NCBI GenBank assembly: GCA_903893795.1
Contig: CAITNO010000125.1
Location: forward strand, 1 to 58,528
Source of the DNA: Candidatus Hydrogenedentota bacterium
Lineage (GTDB): Bacteria; Hydrogenedentota; Hydrogenedentia; Hydrogenedentales; CAITNO01
Length of the DNA: 58,528 nucleotides
Direction: 5' to 3'
The notes under the pieces were generated by a model. The model saw only the letters and a program-made list of their open reading frames with translations. It was not told the DNA's origin and did no database searches. Shown here piece after piece: positions 45,605-55,691 of the stretch. The number at the start of each line of letters is the position of its first letter. Position 1 is the first letter of the stretch. The translations under genes and the position numbers were made by a program.

Positions 45605-45650
45605 TTTGTCAACAAAATGGGATGCATTGGGTATTGGTATTGTTGACAAA
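45605..45650. repeat. Inverted repeat TTTGTCAACA ... TGTTGACAAA
   Basis: The 10-bp arms at 45605-45614 and 45641-45650 are perfectly complementary, with 26 nt between them. The spacing fits a looped hairpin or two half-sites of a regulator upstream of the PASTA gene. Confidence 0.6.
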
Positions 45651-45861
45651 TGCCCGCGGCCGGTCGGAAATCTCATCCCGAAGCGTCTAGAATGTGTTTT
45701 AAGATGTTTCGCTGCTTACGTTTATACGGAAGGCATGACCGCCCCCTCCGGTGGACGGCGGGCAGGGACTCGGCCGGATTGAGGGCGCCTGACCGAATAG
45801 AAGAGCGCGGTGCGGGTGTTTTATGGTGTCAAAAACGGGAATTGGTGGCCGTACCACAATC

Positions 45862-45890
45862 TCGACCCTGACTTTAGGATAGAATATATT
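45862..45890 (+). promoter_or_regulatory. Possible promoter of the PASTA lipoprotein gene
   Basis: TCGACC and TATATT are separated by 17 bp, 71 bp ahead of the start codon. Confidence 0.35.
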
Positions 45891-45961
45891 TCGTCATCCG
45901 TGGCAGATGGCAGGCATGTATCGGTGCCAACACTGGGATTAAAGGCAGTAAGGAGACGGGC

Positions 45962-47806
45962 ATGTTCATTTCCTCAAAATACAGGCAGTTGGCCCTGACG
46001 CTGGCAGTTTTGGTTGTCTCCATGGCGGTGGGCGGATGTTCCGCGACCACTGCCCTGGTTCTTCCTGACCCCCTGACCACGGCGCAGACGACGAGCACCC
46101 CGCTGATTACGGGGGGGGATAGCCCGATATCCCTGTTTGGCTCCACAACCACCACCTCCACGGTAAGCACCACGGGCCAGAGTCCAATACTGCGTTTTTT
46201 GACACTGACAAACACCTACGCAAATGCAACGGTAGGCGGATGCGCCAAACCCGGCTCCTTGGCCGTTCCTGACATCACCAATATACCGTTGGGACAGGCC
46301 CAGTCGACCTTGCTCCTCCTGAGCCTGAAACCGGGGAATATCCGTTGGGCATACAGTGGAACCGCTCCCGCAGGCAATGTCATCAGCCAGGATCCGGCGG
46401 CGGGCAAACTCGTGCAGTCCGGCGCCGCAGTCAACCTGCTTTGCTCTCTGGGACCGCAAATGGCGGCCATGCCGGACGTGACGGGCAGGGCGCTCACCGA
46501 TGCGCAGATGGCCATCTCCGCGGCCGGCTTTACCGTCGGCGCAACACAGCAAAGCTACAGCACCACGGTGGCAGCAGGCACTGTAATCAGCCAGGACCCG
46601 ACGGCGGGGACGCTTGAAGTGCCGGGCGCGGCGGTAAACCTGCTTGTCTCCCAAGGCCCTCAACCGGTGGCCGTGCCCGATGTGACGGGCAGGACGCAGG
46701 CGGAAGCCGAGACGGCAATCACCGCCGCGGGACTTTCCATCGGCAGCATGGCGCAGGGGTCCAGCGAAACCGTGCCTTCGGGCCAAGTAATGAGCCAGAA
46801 CCCGGCTGCCGGGTCGATGGTGCTGCCCGGGGCACCGGTGGATTTGACCGTTTCCCAGGGGCCCCAACCGGTGCCCGTGCCAAATATTGTCGGACGAACC
46901 CAGGCGGATGCCCAAGCTGCGATTACGGGGGCCGGTTTCTCCGTGGGAGCCGTGACCCAGGCGTGGAGCGCAACCGTGCCGACGGGCAGTGTCATCAGCC
47001 AAGACCCGGCTGCCGGCACAGTTATGATTCCGGGCACCGCCGTCAGCATCGTTGTTTCCAAGGGGCCGGAGCCGGTGCCCGTGCCCAATGTGACCGGAAT
47101 GGCCCAGTCGGACGCTCAGGCGGCCATTACGGCCGCAGCTCTGACGGTGGGCACAGTGACGCAGGATTACAGCGACACGGTGGCGGAGGGAAGCGTGATC
47201 AGCCAGAACCCTGCGGGAGGGGCATCGCTGGCACCCGGTGCTTCCGTGAATCTGGTAATCGCCACGAAAACCCTCTCTCTCTGTGACTACTATCCCTTTG
47301 CAGTGGGGAACAAATGGGCGACCAATGGCAGTAGCGGCAAGAGTTCCGAGGTGACCGATGCCTTCACTATCAACGGATGCCCTTGCTGGAAGATCATGGT
47401 CATCGACCATGCCGCGAACGACAAGGTCACCTATACCTACGTGGCCCAGGCCAATGGGTGGATGTACAACTATACAGTGCTTGACGACCTCTACCTGCTT
47501 CCCGGTATAGCGGCTTCAGCCCAAAAAGTGGCCCCGCTGTCCTTCAGGCCCGGCGAATCGTTTACCACCGCATTTGGAGGAAATTCCTTTACCGTCACCC
47601 CGGCGAAGGGCAAACTGTCTGATTTCGTTTCAGACACCAGCGCCTGCCCCTTTGGCGATGTGCAGGACACGGTGGCACTCAAACTGGGCAGTTTCACCGT
47701 ACTTGTCTTCGGTCGCGACCTTGGGCCCCTGTATTTCAACTACCTGACCTCCAGCGGCTTCGACACCTCCATCACGATTGTAGGCGGGTGTGGTGCCGGT
47801 CATTGA
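45962..47806 (+). CDS. Lipoprotein with five PASTA domains
   Basis: 614 residues. ATG 45962 has AAGGAG 6 nt upstream. Signal sequence LTLAVLVVSMAVGGC, with a lipobox Cys near residue 26. Next is a Thr/Ser-rich linker, then five PASTA repeats from about residue 100 to 435 (LAVPDITNIP, AMPDVTGRAL, AVPDVTGRTQ, PVPNIVGRTQ and PVPNVTGMAQ). The last about 175 residues form a separate beta-rich domain (CDYYPFAVGNKW...) similar to T9SS-like or unclassified. PASTA domains bind uncrosslinked peptidoglycan or muropeptides, so cell-wall sensing or attachment is likely. It is not a kinase or a transpeptidase. Confidence 0.88.
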   Translation: MFISSKYRQLALTLAVLVVSMAVGGCSATTALVLPDPLTTAQTTSTPLITGGDSPISLFGSTTTTSTVSTTGQSPILRFLTLTNTYANATVGGCAKPGSLAVPDITNIPLGQAQSTLLLLSLKPGNIRWAYSGTAPAGNVISQDPAAGKLVQSGAAVNLLCSLGPQMAAMPDVTGRALTDAQMAISAAGFTVGATQQSYSTTVAAGTVISQDPTAGTLEVPGAAVNLLVSQGPQPVAVPDVTGRTQAEAETAITAAGLSIGSMAQGSSETVPSGQVMSQNPAAGSMVLPGAPVDLTVSQGPQPVPVPNIVGRTQADAQAAITGAGFSVGAVTQAWSATVPTGSVISQDPAAGTVMIPGTAVSIVVSKGPEPVPVPNVTGMAQSDAQAAITAAALTVGTVTQDYSDTVAEGSVISQNPAGGASLAPGASVNLVIATKTLSLCDYYPFAVGNKWATNGSSGKSSEVTDAFTINGCPCWKIMVIDHAANDKVTYTYVAQANGWMYNYTVLDDLYLLPGIAASAQKVAPLSFRPGESFTTAFGGNSFTVTPAKGKLSDFVSDTSACPFGDVQDTVALKLGSFTVLVFGRDLGPLYFNYLTSSGFDTSITIVGGCGAGH

Positions 47807-47985
47807 CCGTGGGCGATGCAGCACTCGTTGCGGGACACGGGAACATTAAAACACGAAACGGCACGCCCGGTCGTGACGGTCCGTGAACCTCGGCCAGGCC
47901 AGGACACCAACCCGGAGAGTGGCGCATTCCCACTGTGTTAGACTTTCCTGCATAATCGATGGGCGCACCCATCTAACCGGGATTC

Positions 47986-50643
47986 ATGCGGGAGAACCGT
48001 CCGTTGTCCTTTTTGCACAAGGTCAAACGTCAAGCCCATCAGCCAATCGAAACATCGATTGACGCGGCCGCACACAGGCGGATAAACCGGCTCTCTTTGG
48101 GGTGGAAACTGTTTATCACCTGGGTGATAGTTCCTCCGGTGTTGCTTTGCATGGCTGAAGCGGGCCTGCGGCTGGCCGGAAGCGGCGTATCGACGCAACC
48201 CCTTCTTTCACAAAAGGTGAACGGGGAAACCGTCTGCACCGCCAACCGCTTCTTCTACCAGCAGTTTTACACCATGCCCATAACCACGGCGCTGAACGAA
48301 TTCTCCATGCCCGCGGCAAAGCCCCCGGACACATACCGCGTGTTCGTCTTTGGAAGTTCGGCGGCCGTGGGGGTGCCTTCGCCGGATTTCTCCTTTTGGC
48401 GCATTCTGGGGAGCATGCTGCGCGCAACCCGTCACGGGGGCAAGACGGAAATCTACAGCATGGCCATGTCGGGCTCGAACTCGCACGTGATGCGCGCCGC
48501 GGCCAAGGCCTGCGCGGCCTGTCAACCGGACCTCTTCGTGGTGTACATGGGCAACAACGAGTTGAACCCCTCGGTGACGCAAACGATGGTTTGGGACAAG
48601 TTTCCGCCCTGGCTGGCGTTGCGGCTGCTCCACCTGAACATCGCGCTGAACGATTCGAGGCTTGTTCAACTGATGCGCGGCGTGACGGGGCCGGCCGACT
48701 TGGAACGCCCCCATGGGCGCGAGGAGAATGTCCGCGAGCCCGAGCGCGTCTACGAATACTACCGGGCCAATGTGAACGATATCTGCTCCTTCGCCAGGTC
48801 GGCGGGCGCAAAGGTGGCCCTGTGCACGGTGGGCTCGCGGCTGCGTGAATGGACACCGGAGGATGCGTATATCCCGGCTGCGGATGCAAAGGCACAGCCA
48901 CCATGGAAAGAGGCCTTTGAGACGGGAAACAGGCTCAGGGAAGAGGGGCAGTATCAGGAAGCCCTGGCCGCTTACGGCCGTGCGGCGAACATGGATGCCG
49001 GTCATGCCGGGCTTGCCTACGGAATCGCCTGCTGTCACTATGCGCTGGGTGAATACGCCGACGCACGGACCTGGTTCGTGCGGACGCGCGAGTTGGACGT
49101 CCTGCACAGCCGCGCGGGAGATCGCATCAACGGCATCATCCGCGAAATCGCCGCCGCCCGCGCACAGGATGGGGTCCAATTGGTGGACGCGGCGCAGTCG
49201 CTGTCCGATGCCAGCGCGCACGGGGTCGAGGGGCCGGAAATGTTTCTGGACCATGTGCATCTGTCCTTCGAAGGCAATTGCGTCCTTGCCGGGTCCATTT
49301 TGGAAACACTGGCGCGGACGGAGCCGCACCTGGGCATCCAAGGCGCCCCACCCTCCGTGGAGGAATGCCGGCAGCGGCTTGCGTTGACGCTGGCGGACCG
49401 CCGCTATCAATTCTGGTTGACAGCGAGGCCGGACCTTCGCACAAAGAATCCCTGCGGAGAAGGACTGAATCGCGCCCTGGCCAACCTCGATGCGCAGGTC
49501 GCCGCGCAAACCGAAGACACCACACAGGCCGACTGCCTTCATGCCTTGGAACTTGACCCGCTAAACGAAATCGTTCGCGCCCGATATGCCCGGTTGTTAC
49601 TTGGCAAAGGGAACCCCAGCGGTGCGCTTGAACAGGCAAGGATCCTGACTGGTTACATCCCATACTCTTGGCAGGGTCACCGTCTGGTGGCGCAAACGTC
49701 CGCCATTGTGGGAGACAAGAGCCGGGCCATTGCGGAAACACGCCTAATGCTCGACTGGAATCCCTATGATGCGGACACCTACGTGGACTTGGGACAATAC
49801 CTCAGCCAAGACGGGCAGTGTGACAATGCCCTGGCCGCCTTCAGCAGCTCATTCAAGCTGAGGCCCGGACCACGGGCGCAATATGAAATTGCGCGGGTCC
49901 TGCGCGCAAAGGGGGACTATTCGGGTGCCGTCGAAGCATGTCGCCGCAGTCTGAAATTCGCCCCCGACGACCCCGGTGCCGTCGAGGAGCTTGTCATCGC
50001 GCTCTGTGAGGCGGACCGCCTGGCTGAGGCAAACGAGGAAATGCGGCATCTGCATGCAGAGCAGGCCAAGCCTGACTCGGAACAGGGCGCCCAGCATGAT
50101 GAAAACGCGGAAACGCGCATGACCGTGCTGCGCAGGCTGTTCCGTCTCCTTCCAGAAAACACCAGCACCGCCTGCAAGTTCCAGGGACTCTTCATGGACG
50201 AAGCCACACGGCTTGAAAACGCAGGCGACCTGACAGGCATCGTGGGTGTCTGCCGGGAGGCCATCCCGCTAAACCCAAAGAACAACCAGCCCATGCTGTT
50301 TCTGGAAAAGGCCCTGGCCAAAAGCAGCCCCGCAGACCGCAGGAACGTCTGGGAAAGTATCTGGAAGGACAACCCTGGGATCGCGCTCGTGGCCGTGTAT
50401 TGCGGAACCGCCAGGGCGGCCACAGGCGACATAGACGGGGCGAACGAGGCGTTCAGCGCCGCGCAGCATATTGCCCCGGAGGAATGGTCCTATTGGGTCA
50501 TGGCCGCCGACGCCCTTGCCTCCGCCGGGGCTTCGGCCAATGCCGCCGCAGCCTATGAGCGCGCGCTTGCGCTCAATCCCAAACTGGATTATCTCCTTGA
50601 CCGTCTGGAGAGGGCAAGGAAATCAATCAAGCGTCCGCAATAG
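47986..50643 (+). CDS. Membrane SGNH/GDSL-type hydrolase fused to TPR repeats
   Basis: 885 residues. One membrane helix at about 40-62 (KLFITWVIVPPVLLCMAEAG). SGNH block I is VFGSSAAVG, with probable nucleophile Ser125. The GNNEL segment matches block III, and DHVHLSFEGN gives the terminal Asp-x-x-His. Between residues 310-350 and from about 510 onwards are TPR motifs (ALAAYGRAANMDAGHAGLAY, DNALAAFSSSFKLRPGPRAQ, EAFSAAQHIAPEEWSYWVMA). This layout suggests periplasmic O-acetylation or deacylation of a polysaccharide with a protein-interaction platform. It is divergent-convergent with the similar gene at 50716-52311. The start ATG lacks a clear ribosome site. Confidence 0.82.
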   Translation: MRENRPLSFLHKVKRQAHQPIETSIDAAAHRRINRLSLGWKLFITWVIVPPVLLCMAEAGLRLAGSGVSTQPLLSQKVNGETVCTANRFFYQQFYTMPITTALNEFSMPAAKPPDTYRVFVFGSSAAVGVPSPDFSFWRILGSMLRATRHGGKTEIYSMAMSGSNSHVMRAAAKACAACQPDLFVVYMGNNELNPSVTQTMVWDKFPPWLALRLLHLNIALNDSRLVQLMRGVTGPADLERPHGREENVREPERVYEYYRANVNDICSFARSAGAKVALCTVGSRLREWTPEDAYIPAADAKAQPPWKEAFETGNRLREEGQYQEALAAYGRAANMDAGHAGLAYGIACCHYALGEYADARTWFVRTRELDVLHSRAGDRINGIIREIAAARAQDGVQLVDAAQSLSDASAHGVEGPEMFLDHVHLSFEGNCVLAGSILETLARTEPHLGIQGAPPSVEECRQRLALTLADRRYQFWLTARPDLRTKNPCGEGLNRALANLDAQVAAQTEDTTQADCLHALELDPLNEIVRARYARLLLGKGNPSGALEQARILTGYIPYSWQGHRLVAQTSAIVGDKSRAIAETRLMLDWNPYDADTYVDLGQYLSQDGQCDNALAAFSSSFKLRPGPRAQYEIARVLRAKGDYSGAVEACRRSLKFAPDDPGAVEELVIALCEADRLAEANEEMRHLHAEQAKPDSEQGAQHDENAETRMTVLRRLFRLLPENTSTACKFQGLFMDEATRLENAGDLTGIVGVCREAIPLNPKNNQPMLFLEKALAKSSPADRRNVWESIWKDNPGIALVAVYCGTARAATGDIDGANEAFSAAQHIAPEEWSYWVMAADALASAGASANAAAAYERALALNPKLDYLLDRLERARKSIKRPQ

Positions 50644-50715
50644 GCGGAGGGGCAGAAGACCCGGCAGTCCCCGCTTCTCTCTTCAGGCTGCAGACGCTCA
50701 ACCATGTTTTCGGGG

Positions 50716-52311
50716 TCATTGCTGTGCCGGTTCAGACTGTTTCCGGCCTGACAAGTCCTGGTCGATTATTGGCGAAAGATGGTCGAACATAATTTCGGCC
50801 TTGCGCCGTATGCCGGGAACGTGCATGTGCCAGTTGTCGGTGAAGGTTTCAAGGCCGCCCTTAATCTCTTCGGCGACTGGCACATAGATCGCCCCTTCCC
50901 GCCCACAGAAAGACCGGACTGACTCATTGAAGGCAGTCGCCGCCACGAGAAAGTCATCGAGCTGAATTTCGGTGACCTGATGAAACCAGAAATGATTGCG
51001 GAACCAGGCCCGTTCGTTGGAGGGAAGGTTGTAAATGTCCGGGACCGCAAAACTGGCCACGGCGAAGCGCGCTCCAGACTTCTTCGCCCTTTCGCACAGG
51101 TCTCGAAGGGGTGGCATCAGGTAGCGCTCAATTTCCGCGCGATAGTCTGGCACCTTGGGCATGACAAGAGACCGAGGCCATCGGCAGCGGTGCGCCAGGA
51201 ACTCTGACTTGCACAGCGCTCCCATGACGCTCTGACGCCATGCAGTCCCCATGATGGTCGCCTTGAGGACATTGTCCATGAGTATGCTGGCATCGTTGAC
51301 GAAGTTGTAATGAATGACGAGGTCGGGCTGGAGTGCCAGGCACTCGTCGAATTGGGAGGCTTGCCCCAGAATGGTTCCCCCGTCCACCCCGCAGTTCACC
51401 ACCTCGATGGCATCGGTCTGAAAATGTTCGCGCAGCATTTGCTGAAGGATTTTGGGATAGCTAAGGTCGTTCCTTGGCCCTTCCAGGGTGGTTGAGCCGC
51501 CGATGCAGACGATGCGGTAAACGCCCTTTGGTTTGGGAACCGTCAGTTCCTGATCGCGAAACCCCCGGCTGTTGGTCCAGAATTCCGATTGCGGAAACTG
51601 GGGATAGGCGTCGCGCTCATAGTAATTGTGGCGAAACCCGCCGAAAACAGCCTGCCATCGCCACGGGACCACCACCGTATAGATAATCGGATCAGACTTT
51701 TCCGGTGCCGGGACCGGGTGAAACATGAAACGGAAACCGGCATGGGGGTAATCGGGCAGTGGAACCTCATAATCAACCCAGGGCGATTCACACCCGACCA
51801 TATGGGGCAGGCGGGGCTGGGGATTGCGCCACGCATCCACGGACCTTTGAAGCTTCGACAGTAAGTCTCTTCCGAATTCAGGACGCTCGCCCGGCGGTAT
51901 GCCCGAGATGTTGCCGACGCTGGCGGTCTTGGTTGCCAAAAGCGCGGCAAGGCCCGGGGCAGACATTGCATGGCGCTTGAGAATGCCGCCTTCCTTGTCG
52001 CATTGAAAAATGACCCCCTCCCATTGTTCGGCAAGGCCCGCGATCGCAGGATCATTGGCGGTGTCCAGCGCACTGAGTTCGGGGTACTTCGCGGAGACCT
52101 CTGCGGGCGGGCGGGCTGCCGTGGCCGCGGTAGCCTCGTAGATTTCCAGGTCCCGCTTCTCTGCCTGGCCGATGAGGGGTGACGCGTAGCGGTCCACGCC
52201 CCCACTCGGCGTGACGTACCGCTCTCCCCATTCCAGCAGCAGAGCGCACGCGACAATCCAGAACAAGAGTGAAACGATGGCAAAGCTAATCGCCAGAGGA
52301 TGTCTTTTCAC
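50716..52311 (-). CDS. Membrane-anchored SGNH/GDSL-type hydrolase
   Basis: 531 residues. GTG 52311 is chosen because GGAGG lies 7 nt upstream and the membrane helix follows at once (AISFAIVSLLFWIVACALLL); an ATG at 52383 is possible. Block I is RIVCIGGSTTLEG, with the serine in GGS. NCGVDGG is the glycine/block II site, HYNFVNDA resembles block III, and DNWHMHVPG near the end supplies the Asp/His. It ends convergently with the SGNH-TPR gene. It probably modifies a surface glycan. Confidence 0.82.
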   Translation of the reverse strand: MKRHPLAISFAIVSLLFWIVACALLLEWGERYVTPSGGVDRYASPLIGQAEKRDLEIYEATAATAARPPAEVSAKYPELSALDTANDPAIAGLAEQWEGVIFQCDKEGGILKRHAMSAPGLAALLATKTASVGNISGIPPGERPEFGRDLLSKLQRSVDAWRNPQPRLPHMVGCESPWVDYEVPLPDYPHAGFRFMFHPVPAPEKSDPIIYTVVVPWRWQAVFGGFRHNYYERDAYPQFPQSEFWTNSRGFRDQELTVPKPKGVYRIVCIGGSTTLEGPRNDLSYPKILQQMLREHFQTDAIEVVNCGVDGGTILGQASQFDECLALQPDLVIHYNFVNDASILMDNVLKATIMGTAWRQSVMGALCKSEFLAHRCRWPRSLVMPKVPDYRAEIERYLMPPLRDLCERAKKSGARFAVASFAVPDIYNLPSNERAWFRNHFWFHQVTEIQLDDFLVAATAFNESVRSFCGREGAIYVPVAEEIKGGLETFTDNWHMHVPGIRRKAEIMFDHLSPIIDQDLSGRKQSEPAQQ

Positions 52312-52425
52312 ACAACCACCTCCACAATCCTCAAAACCAGACTCGCCAATCCGGCCTGAATTGGCCCGCACTTCCGTTTCCACGTTCCAATAAGCGGCAG
52401 AAGGGCGCCATGGTAGCCGCGCATG

Positions 52426-55077
52426 TCAGGAAGCCTGCCGGCGCGCCAATAGGGCATTCAGACTGTGTACGGCCTGAATATCGAGCGGGTCGATTTGCAA
52501 CGCACGCTGATAGGCATCAATCGCCGCATCCACTTCGTTCTTGCCCAGGAGCAGCCCCCCAATATCCGCCAGGGTGCCCGAGTCGTCCGGATTGAGTTCC
52601 ATGACTTTTCGGTACGCCGCAATGGCGTCGTCCACATCGTGCGCTTCCACAAGGGCCATGGCCAGGTGAAACTGGGGAAGATAATTGTCCGGATGGTCAC
52701 GCGCCGTCTCTTTCCAAAACGCTATGCGGTCGGCCATCTCTCCGTGACGTCTGAAGAAATCGTCAATGTAATGGTAGGGAACAAAGAATTGCGGATCGGC
52801 TGACAGGGCTTCGCGGTAGGCGGCGAGAGCGGTCTCCTTGTCTGAACGGGACTCCAGGCATGCGGCGAGTCCCAGACGAAGCCGTGCATCATCTTTGCTC
52901 ACGGCGAGACCGCCTTTGTACGTCTTGACCGCCTCTTCCGTCTCATTGTCCCCCAGAATGTCACCCGCCGAGGGAATTCGGTAGAGCGGCATCCGGTCTA
53001 TCCAGAAGCGCGCCGCTTCGGCGTCAATTCGTGCGGTTGTTTCCCCATACAGCGTTTGGTGGCTTCTAAATGAGGCCCGGTCCCCGTTGTAGGCGACATT
53101 GAGGAATAGCGGAAAGTCTCTGGTGTTGCGAACCTTGTAGAGTCCGCGGAAGTCTCCCGCCTGATTTTCGGGCAGCGCGATGCCGGCAAACAGGGCCCAC
53201 CGCCCCGGCGTTATGCGGGACTGCTCAACGACCGGGAAAAAGTACTTCATGTTGCCCGAATCGTTCTTGCCGCCGGGCGCGACCCAAAGGCCATGGCAAA
53301 ACCAGTCCTCCGAGGGGTTCAGGGTTCCTATTTCATACTGCAGCCAGATGCGCCGCCACTCTGCGCTGGGCGCGAACTCGGCCACCCAATACTCCACATT
53401 GAAACCCCGGGGCGCCACGGGCAGACCGGAATGCGGCGGCGGCGGGGTGCCGCAGTCAAGCATGGTCCAGCCATCCAGGGGGCGGGTCTTGACCTCCACC
53501 GGAATCAGGTCGGCGGTTTCGCACGCATCAAGCAACCCGCCAAGTTTGGCGTCCTGATAGGCCCGTGCCGCCTGAAGCGGAACGAACAGAAGCACCACGG
53601 CGGACAGGGCAAACTGAACCATGCGTTTCGCCGGAGACTTCCATCCCCTGCCGGACGGTTTTGGCCCGTCCTTGCTGAACACGGCCACTACGAATTTCCG
53701 ACCAAGGAAGATTAGCTTGTCCAAGAGGAATCCAACCATCCACAGGGGGATGAATATAAGGTGGAAGGCATGGCGCACCTCTGTTTGAAGGCTGGTGTAA
53801 CCGCAGAAGTAAAGAAGTACCAGCAGTGCCATCCAGGCCATGCGCAGATCGCGGGACGCGATGATCAGCAGCGCCACCGCCGTGCAGACAGTCATGAAGA
53901 CCGCAAGAGGAACCGACGCAGCCCTGCCCCGCAGCACCCAAAGCACGGCGGAATATCCCCGTGTCAGCAGGTCACCCGGAAATGTCCGCGCCATTTGCAG
54001 GAGGAGGGGGCGCTCATCGGTCGAAACCTCCGGGGCTGCGCCCGAAGGCAGGGAGCGGTTGCAATAGTCAGCCGCAGCGCCCGCGACAAACAGGTCATGC
54101 TTGATGTAGATCTTTTCATAGGACGCGCGGTTGATGCCGAGCATGTCGTCTGCGTTGGTGGCAAAGCCCATGAGGACGTCGTGCGCAAAGAGACTGCCGC
54201 CGCCGTACACGCCCATAATGAGCGACGCGGGCGCGTAAAAGGCCGCCATCAACAAAGCCATGGCCACCAAACGCTCCCCGACCGCGAAGCCCCTGCAGGC
54301 CCTGCGGCAAAAGGCCAGGACAAACAGCGCCGGAAGGAGACATATCAACAGGTCCGCCCGGAACCCAAAGCCCACGCCTATGACCAGACCCAACAATGCC
54401 GCGAGTCCGAAGAAGGGTACCCGTCTCAGGGGAAACTTGATAAGCCAGCCAAGGATAAGCATTGCGGTGAGAATGAAGGGGCCCTTGCCGAAATCGCGCA
54501 CGTTGAGGTTCACGCCGATAATGAGCGGGGTCAACGCCAGAATCAGCGTGGTGGCAATACTGCAAAGCCGCCCCATTCCGAGCCGCATCAGGCCATAAAT
54601 GGCCCCAATCATCGCGCAGAACATGGCAACCCGCAGTGCGGTGACCACGTGCCAGGAGATTCCAAACAAGCGCCAGAGTGCACCTATGGTGTAGACCAGG
54701 AAACGATGGCGGTAGTCCCAATCGCAACGGGGTTTGCAGGTGCGCAGGCCGTCCGGAATTTGGTCGGGAGTGAGATGTGTGATTTCCCGCCGGAGGAATT
54801 TGACCAGTTTGGGCGCGTCGGGGTAGGACGCGCTGGCGTCATCCCCCTCCAAAGGCACCGCAAAACCCCTTCCTGTTGCCAACATGACGCAGACGGCGAG
54901 ATTGGGGGCGCAATCCCCCGGTGACTGATTCAGATAGGATGGGTCATGGAGCCGAATGGGCTGAACGAAGAGATAGAAAACACCCGACGCCAGAGCCACA
55001 AAGAGCAGGAACGCCACAATGCACCAATCGGTGCACGCAATTCTCAACAGGGCACTCCGACTTCGCATGTCCGGCAT
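52426..55077 (-). CDS. PMT-like membrane glycosyltransferase with C-terminal TPRs
   Basis: 883 residues. ATG 55077 has AAAGGAA upstream. The first about 480 residues hold roughly 11 membrane helices, starting WCIVAFLLFVALASGVFYLF, and an early loop with DWDYRHRFLVYTIGALWRLF, the layout of GT-C enzymes (PMT/ArnT type) that use polyprenyl-phosphate sugars outside the membrane. A soluble middle part follows (SGLPVAPRGFNVEYWVAEFA). The end has TPRs (ALAAYREALSADPQFFVPYH, AIAAYRKVMELNPDDSGTLA, AIDAYQRALQIDPLDIQAVH). The acidic catalytic residue cannot be certain. A GT-C/TPR fusion next to TPR/SGNH proteins points to one envelope glycan pathway. Confidence 0.82.
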   Translation of the reverse strand: MPDMRSRSALLRIACTDWCIVAFLLFVALASGVFYLFVQPIRLHDPSYLNQSPGDCAPNLAVCVMLATGRGFAVPLEGDDASASYPDAPKLVKFLRREITHLTPDQIPDGLRTCKPRCDWDYRHRFLVYTIGALWRLFGISWHVVTALRVAMFCAMIGAIYGLMRLGMGRLCSIATTLILALTPLIIGVNLNVRDFGKGPFILTAMLILGWLIKFPLRRVPFFGLAALLGLVIGVGFGFRADLLICLLPALFVLAFCRRACRGFAVGERLVAMALLMAAFYAPASLIMGVYGGGSLFAHDVLMGFATNADDMLGINRASYEKIYIKHDLFVAGAAADYCNRSLPSGAAPEVSTDERPLLLQMARTFPGDLLTRGYSAVLWVLRGRAASVPLAVFMTVCTAVALLIIASRDLRMAWMALLVLLYFCGYTSLQTEVRHAFHLIFIPLWMVGFLLDKLIFLGRKFVVAVFSKDGPKPSGRGWKSPAKRMVQFALSAVVLLFVPLQAARAYQDAKLGGLLDACETADLIPVEVKTRPLDGWTMLDCGTPPPPHSGLPVAPRGFNVEYWVAEFAPSAEWRRIWLQYEIGTLNPSEDWFCHGLWVAPGGKNDSGNMKYFFPVVEQSRITPGRWALFAGIALPENQAGDFRGLYKVRNTRDFPLFLNVAYNGDRASFRSHQTLYGETTARIDAEAARFWIDRMPLYRIPSAGDILGDNETEEAVKTYKGGLAVSKDDARLRLGLAACLESRSDKETALAAYREALSADPQFFVPYHYIDDFFRRHGEMADRIAFWKETARDHPDNYLPQFHLAMALVEAHDVDDAIAAYRKVMELNPDDSGTLADIGGLLLGKNEVDAAIDAYQRALQIDPLDIQAVHSLNALLARRQAS

Positions 55078-55337
55078 TATTTCCTTTATATGGCCATGGA
55101 TTCGCCAATACGGACACCTACGTTACAGGCGCATCTGCCGGTGAAAAGTATACTTGGAGCGCCGTGAACAAAGAAAGAGCCGTCTCCGCGCCGCGGGTTG
55201 CATGGCGCGGCGCTGTGTTCCATAATCAGTCTTGCCGGATGAGTTGTCTGCCTTGCTGGAAACAATGGGCGGGCGGCAGGATTGGGTTGCCGCCAAAGAA
55301 ATATCTCTCCCAACGGGAGGGCCAGGAGTAGACCTGC

Positions 55338-55682
55338 ATGCCAATCACGGGCGCAGTCACACAATTCTTGACCAGTATTGGGGTGCAGATTCCGTTGCTT
55401 GCCGTCTGGCTCTTGGGCGCGGTGCTGGCGGTGGTGTTCTGGCAGCGAAATCCCCGGGGGGCGCTGCTGATTCTTCTGGCCTGCGTGATCTGCCTGTTCG
55501 ACGTGGTGGCGTTCGGCGTTATCTATGCCGTGCTTCCCCAGTTCCTTCCCCGCGTAATGGATTTGGGGGGAATCGGCTTCCGGACAATCTACTCGGCCCT
55601 GGGGCTAATCCGCTCCTGCCTGATTGCTGTGGCATGGGTGCTGGTGCTGGTGGCCGTGTTCCGAAAGAATCCGGCGGCCTGA
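55338..55682 (+). CDS. Small membrane protein, 114 residues
   Basis: Three hydrophobic helices (VQIPLLAVWLLGAVLAVVFW, ALLILLACVICLFDVVAFGV and CLIAVAWVLVLVAVF) make an inner-membrane protein with short loops. AGGAG lies 9 nt ahead of ATG 55338. I recognise no family; it stands alone and converges with the LamG/toroid gene 9 bp away. Confidence 0.75.
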   Translation: MPITGAVTQFLTSIGVQIPLLAVWLLGAVLAVVFWQRNPRGALLILLACVICLFDVVAFGVIYAVLPQFLPRVMDLGGIGFRTIYSALGLIRSCLIAVAWVLVLVAVFRKNPAA

Positions 55683-55691
55683 AGGCACTTT

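Noticed and set aside
45133..45690. Open frames across the tandem-repeat region
   Set aside because: Pro/Ser/Arg-rich in all frames, no ribosome site, and explained by the 131-bp repeat.
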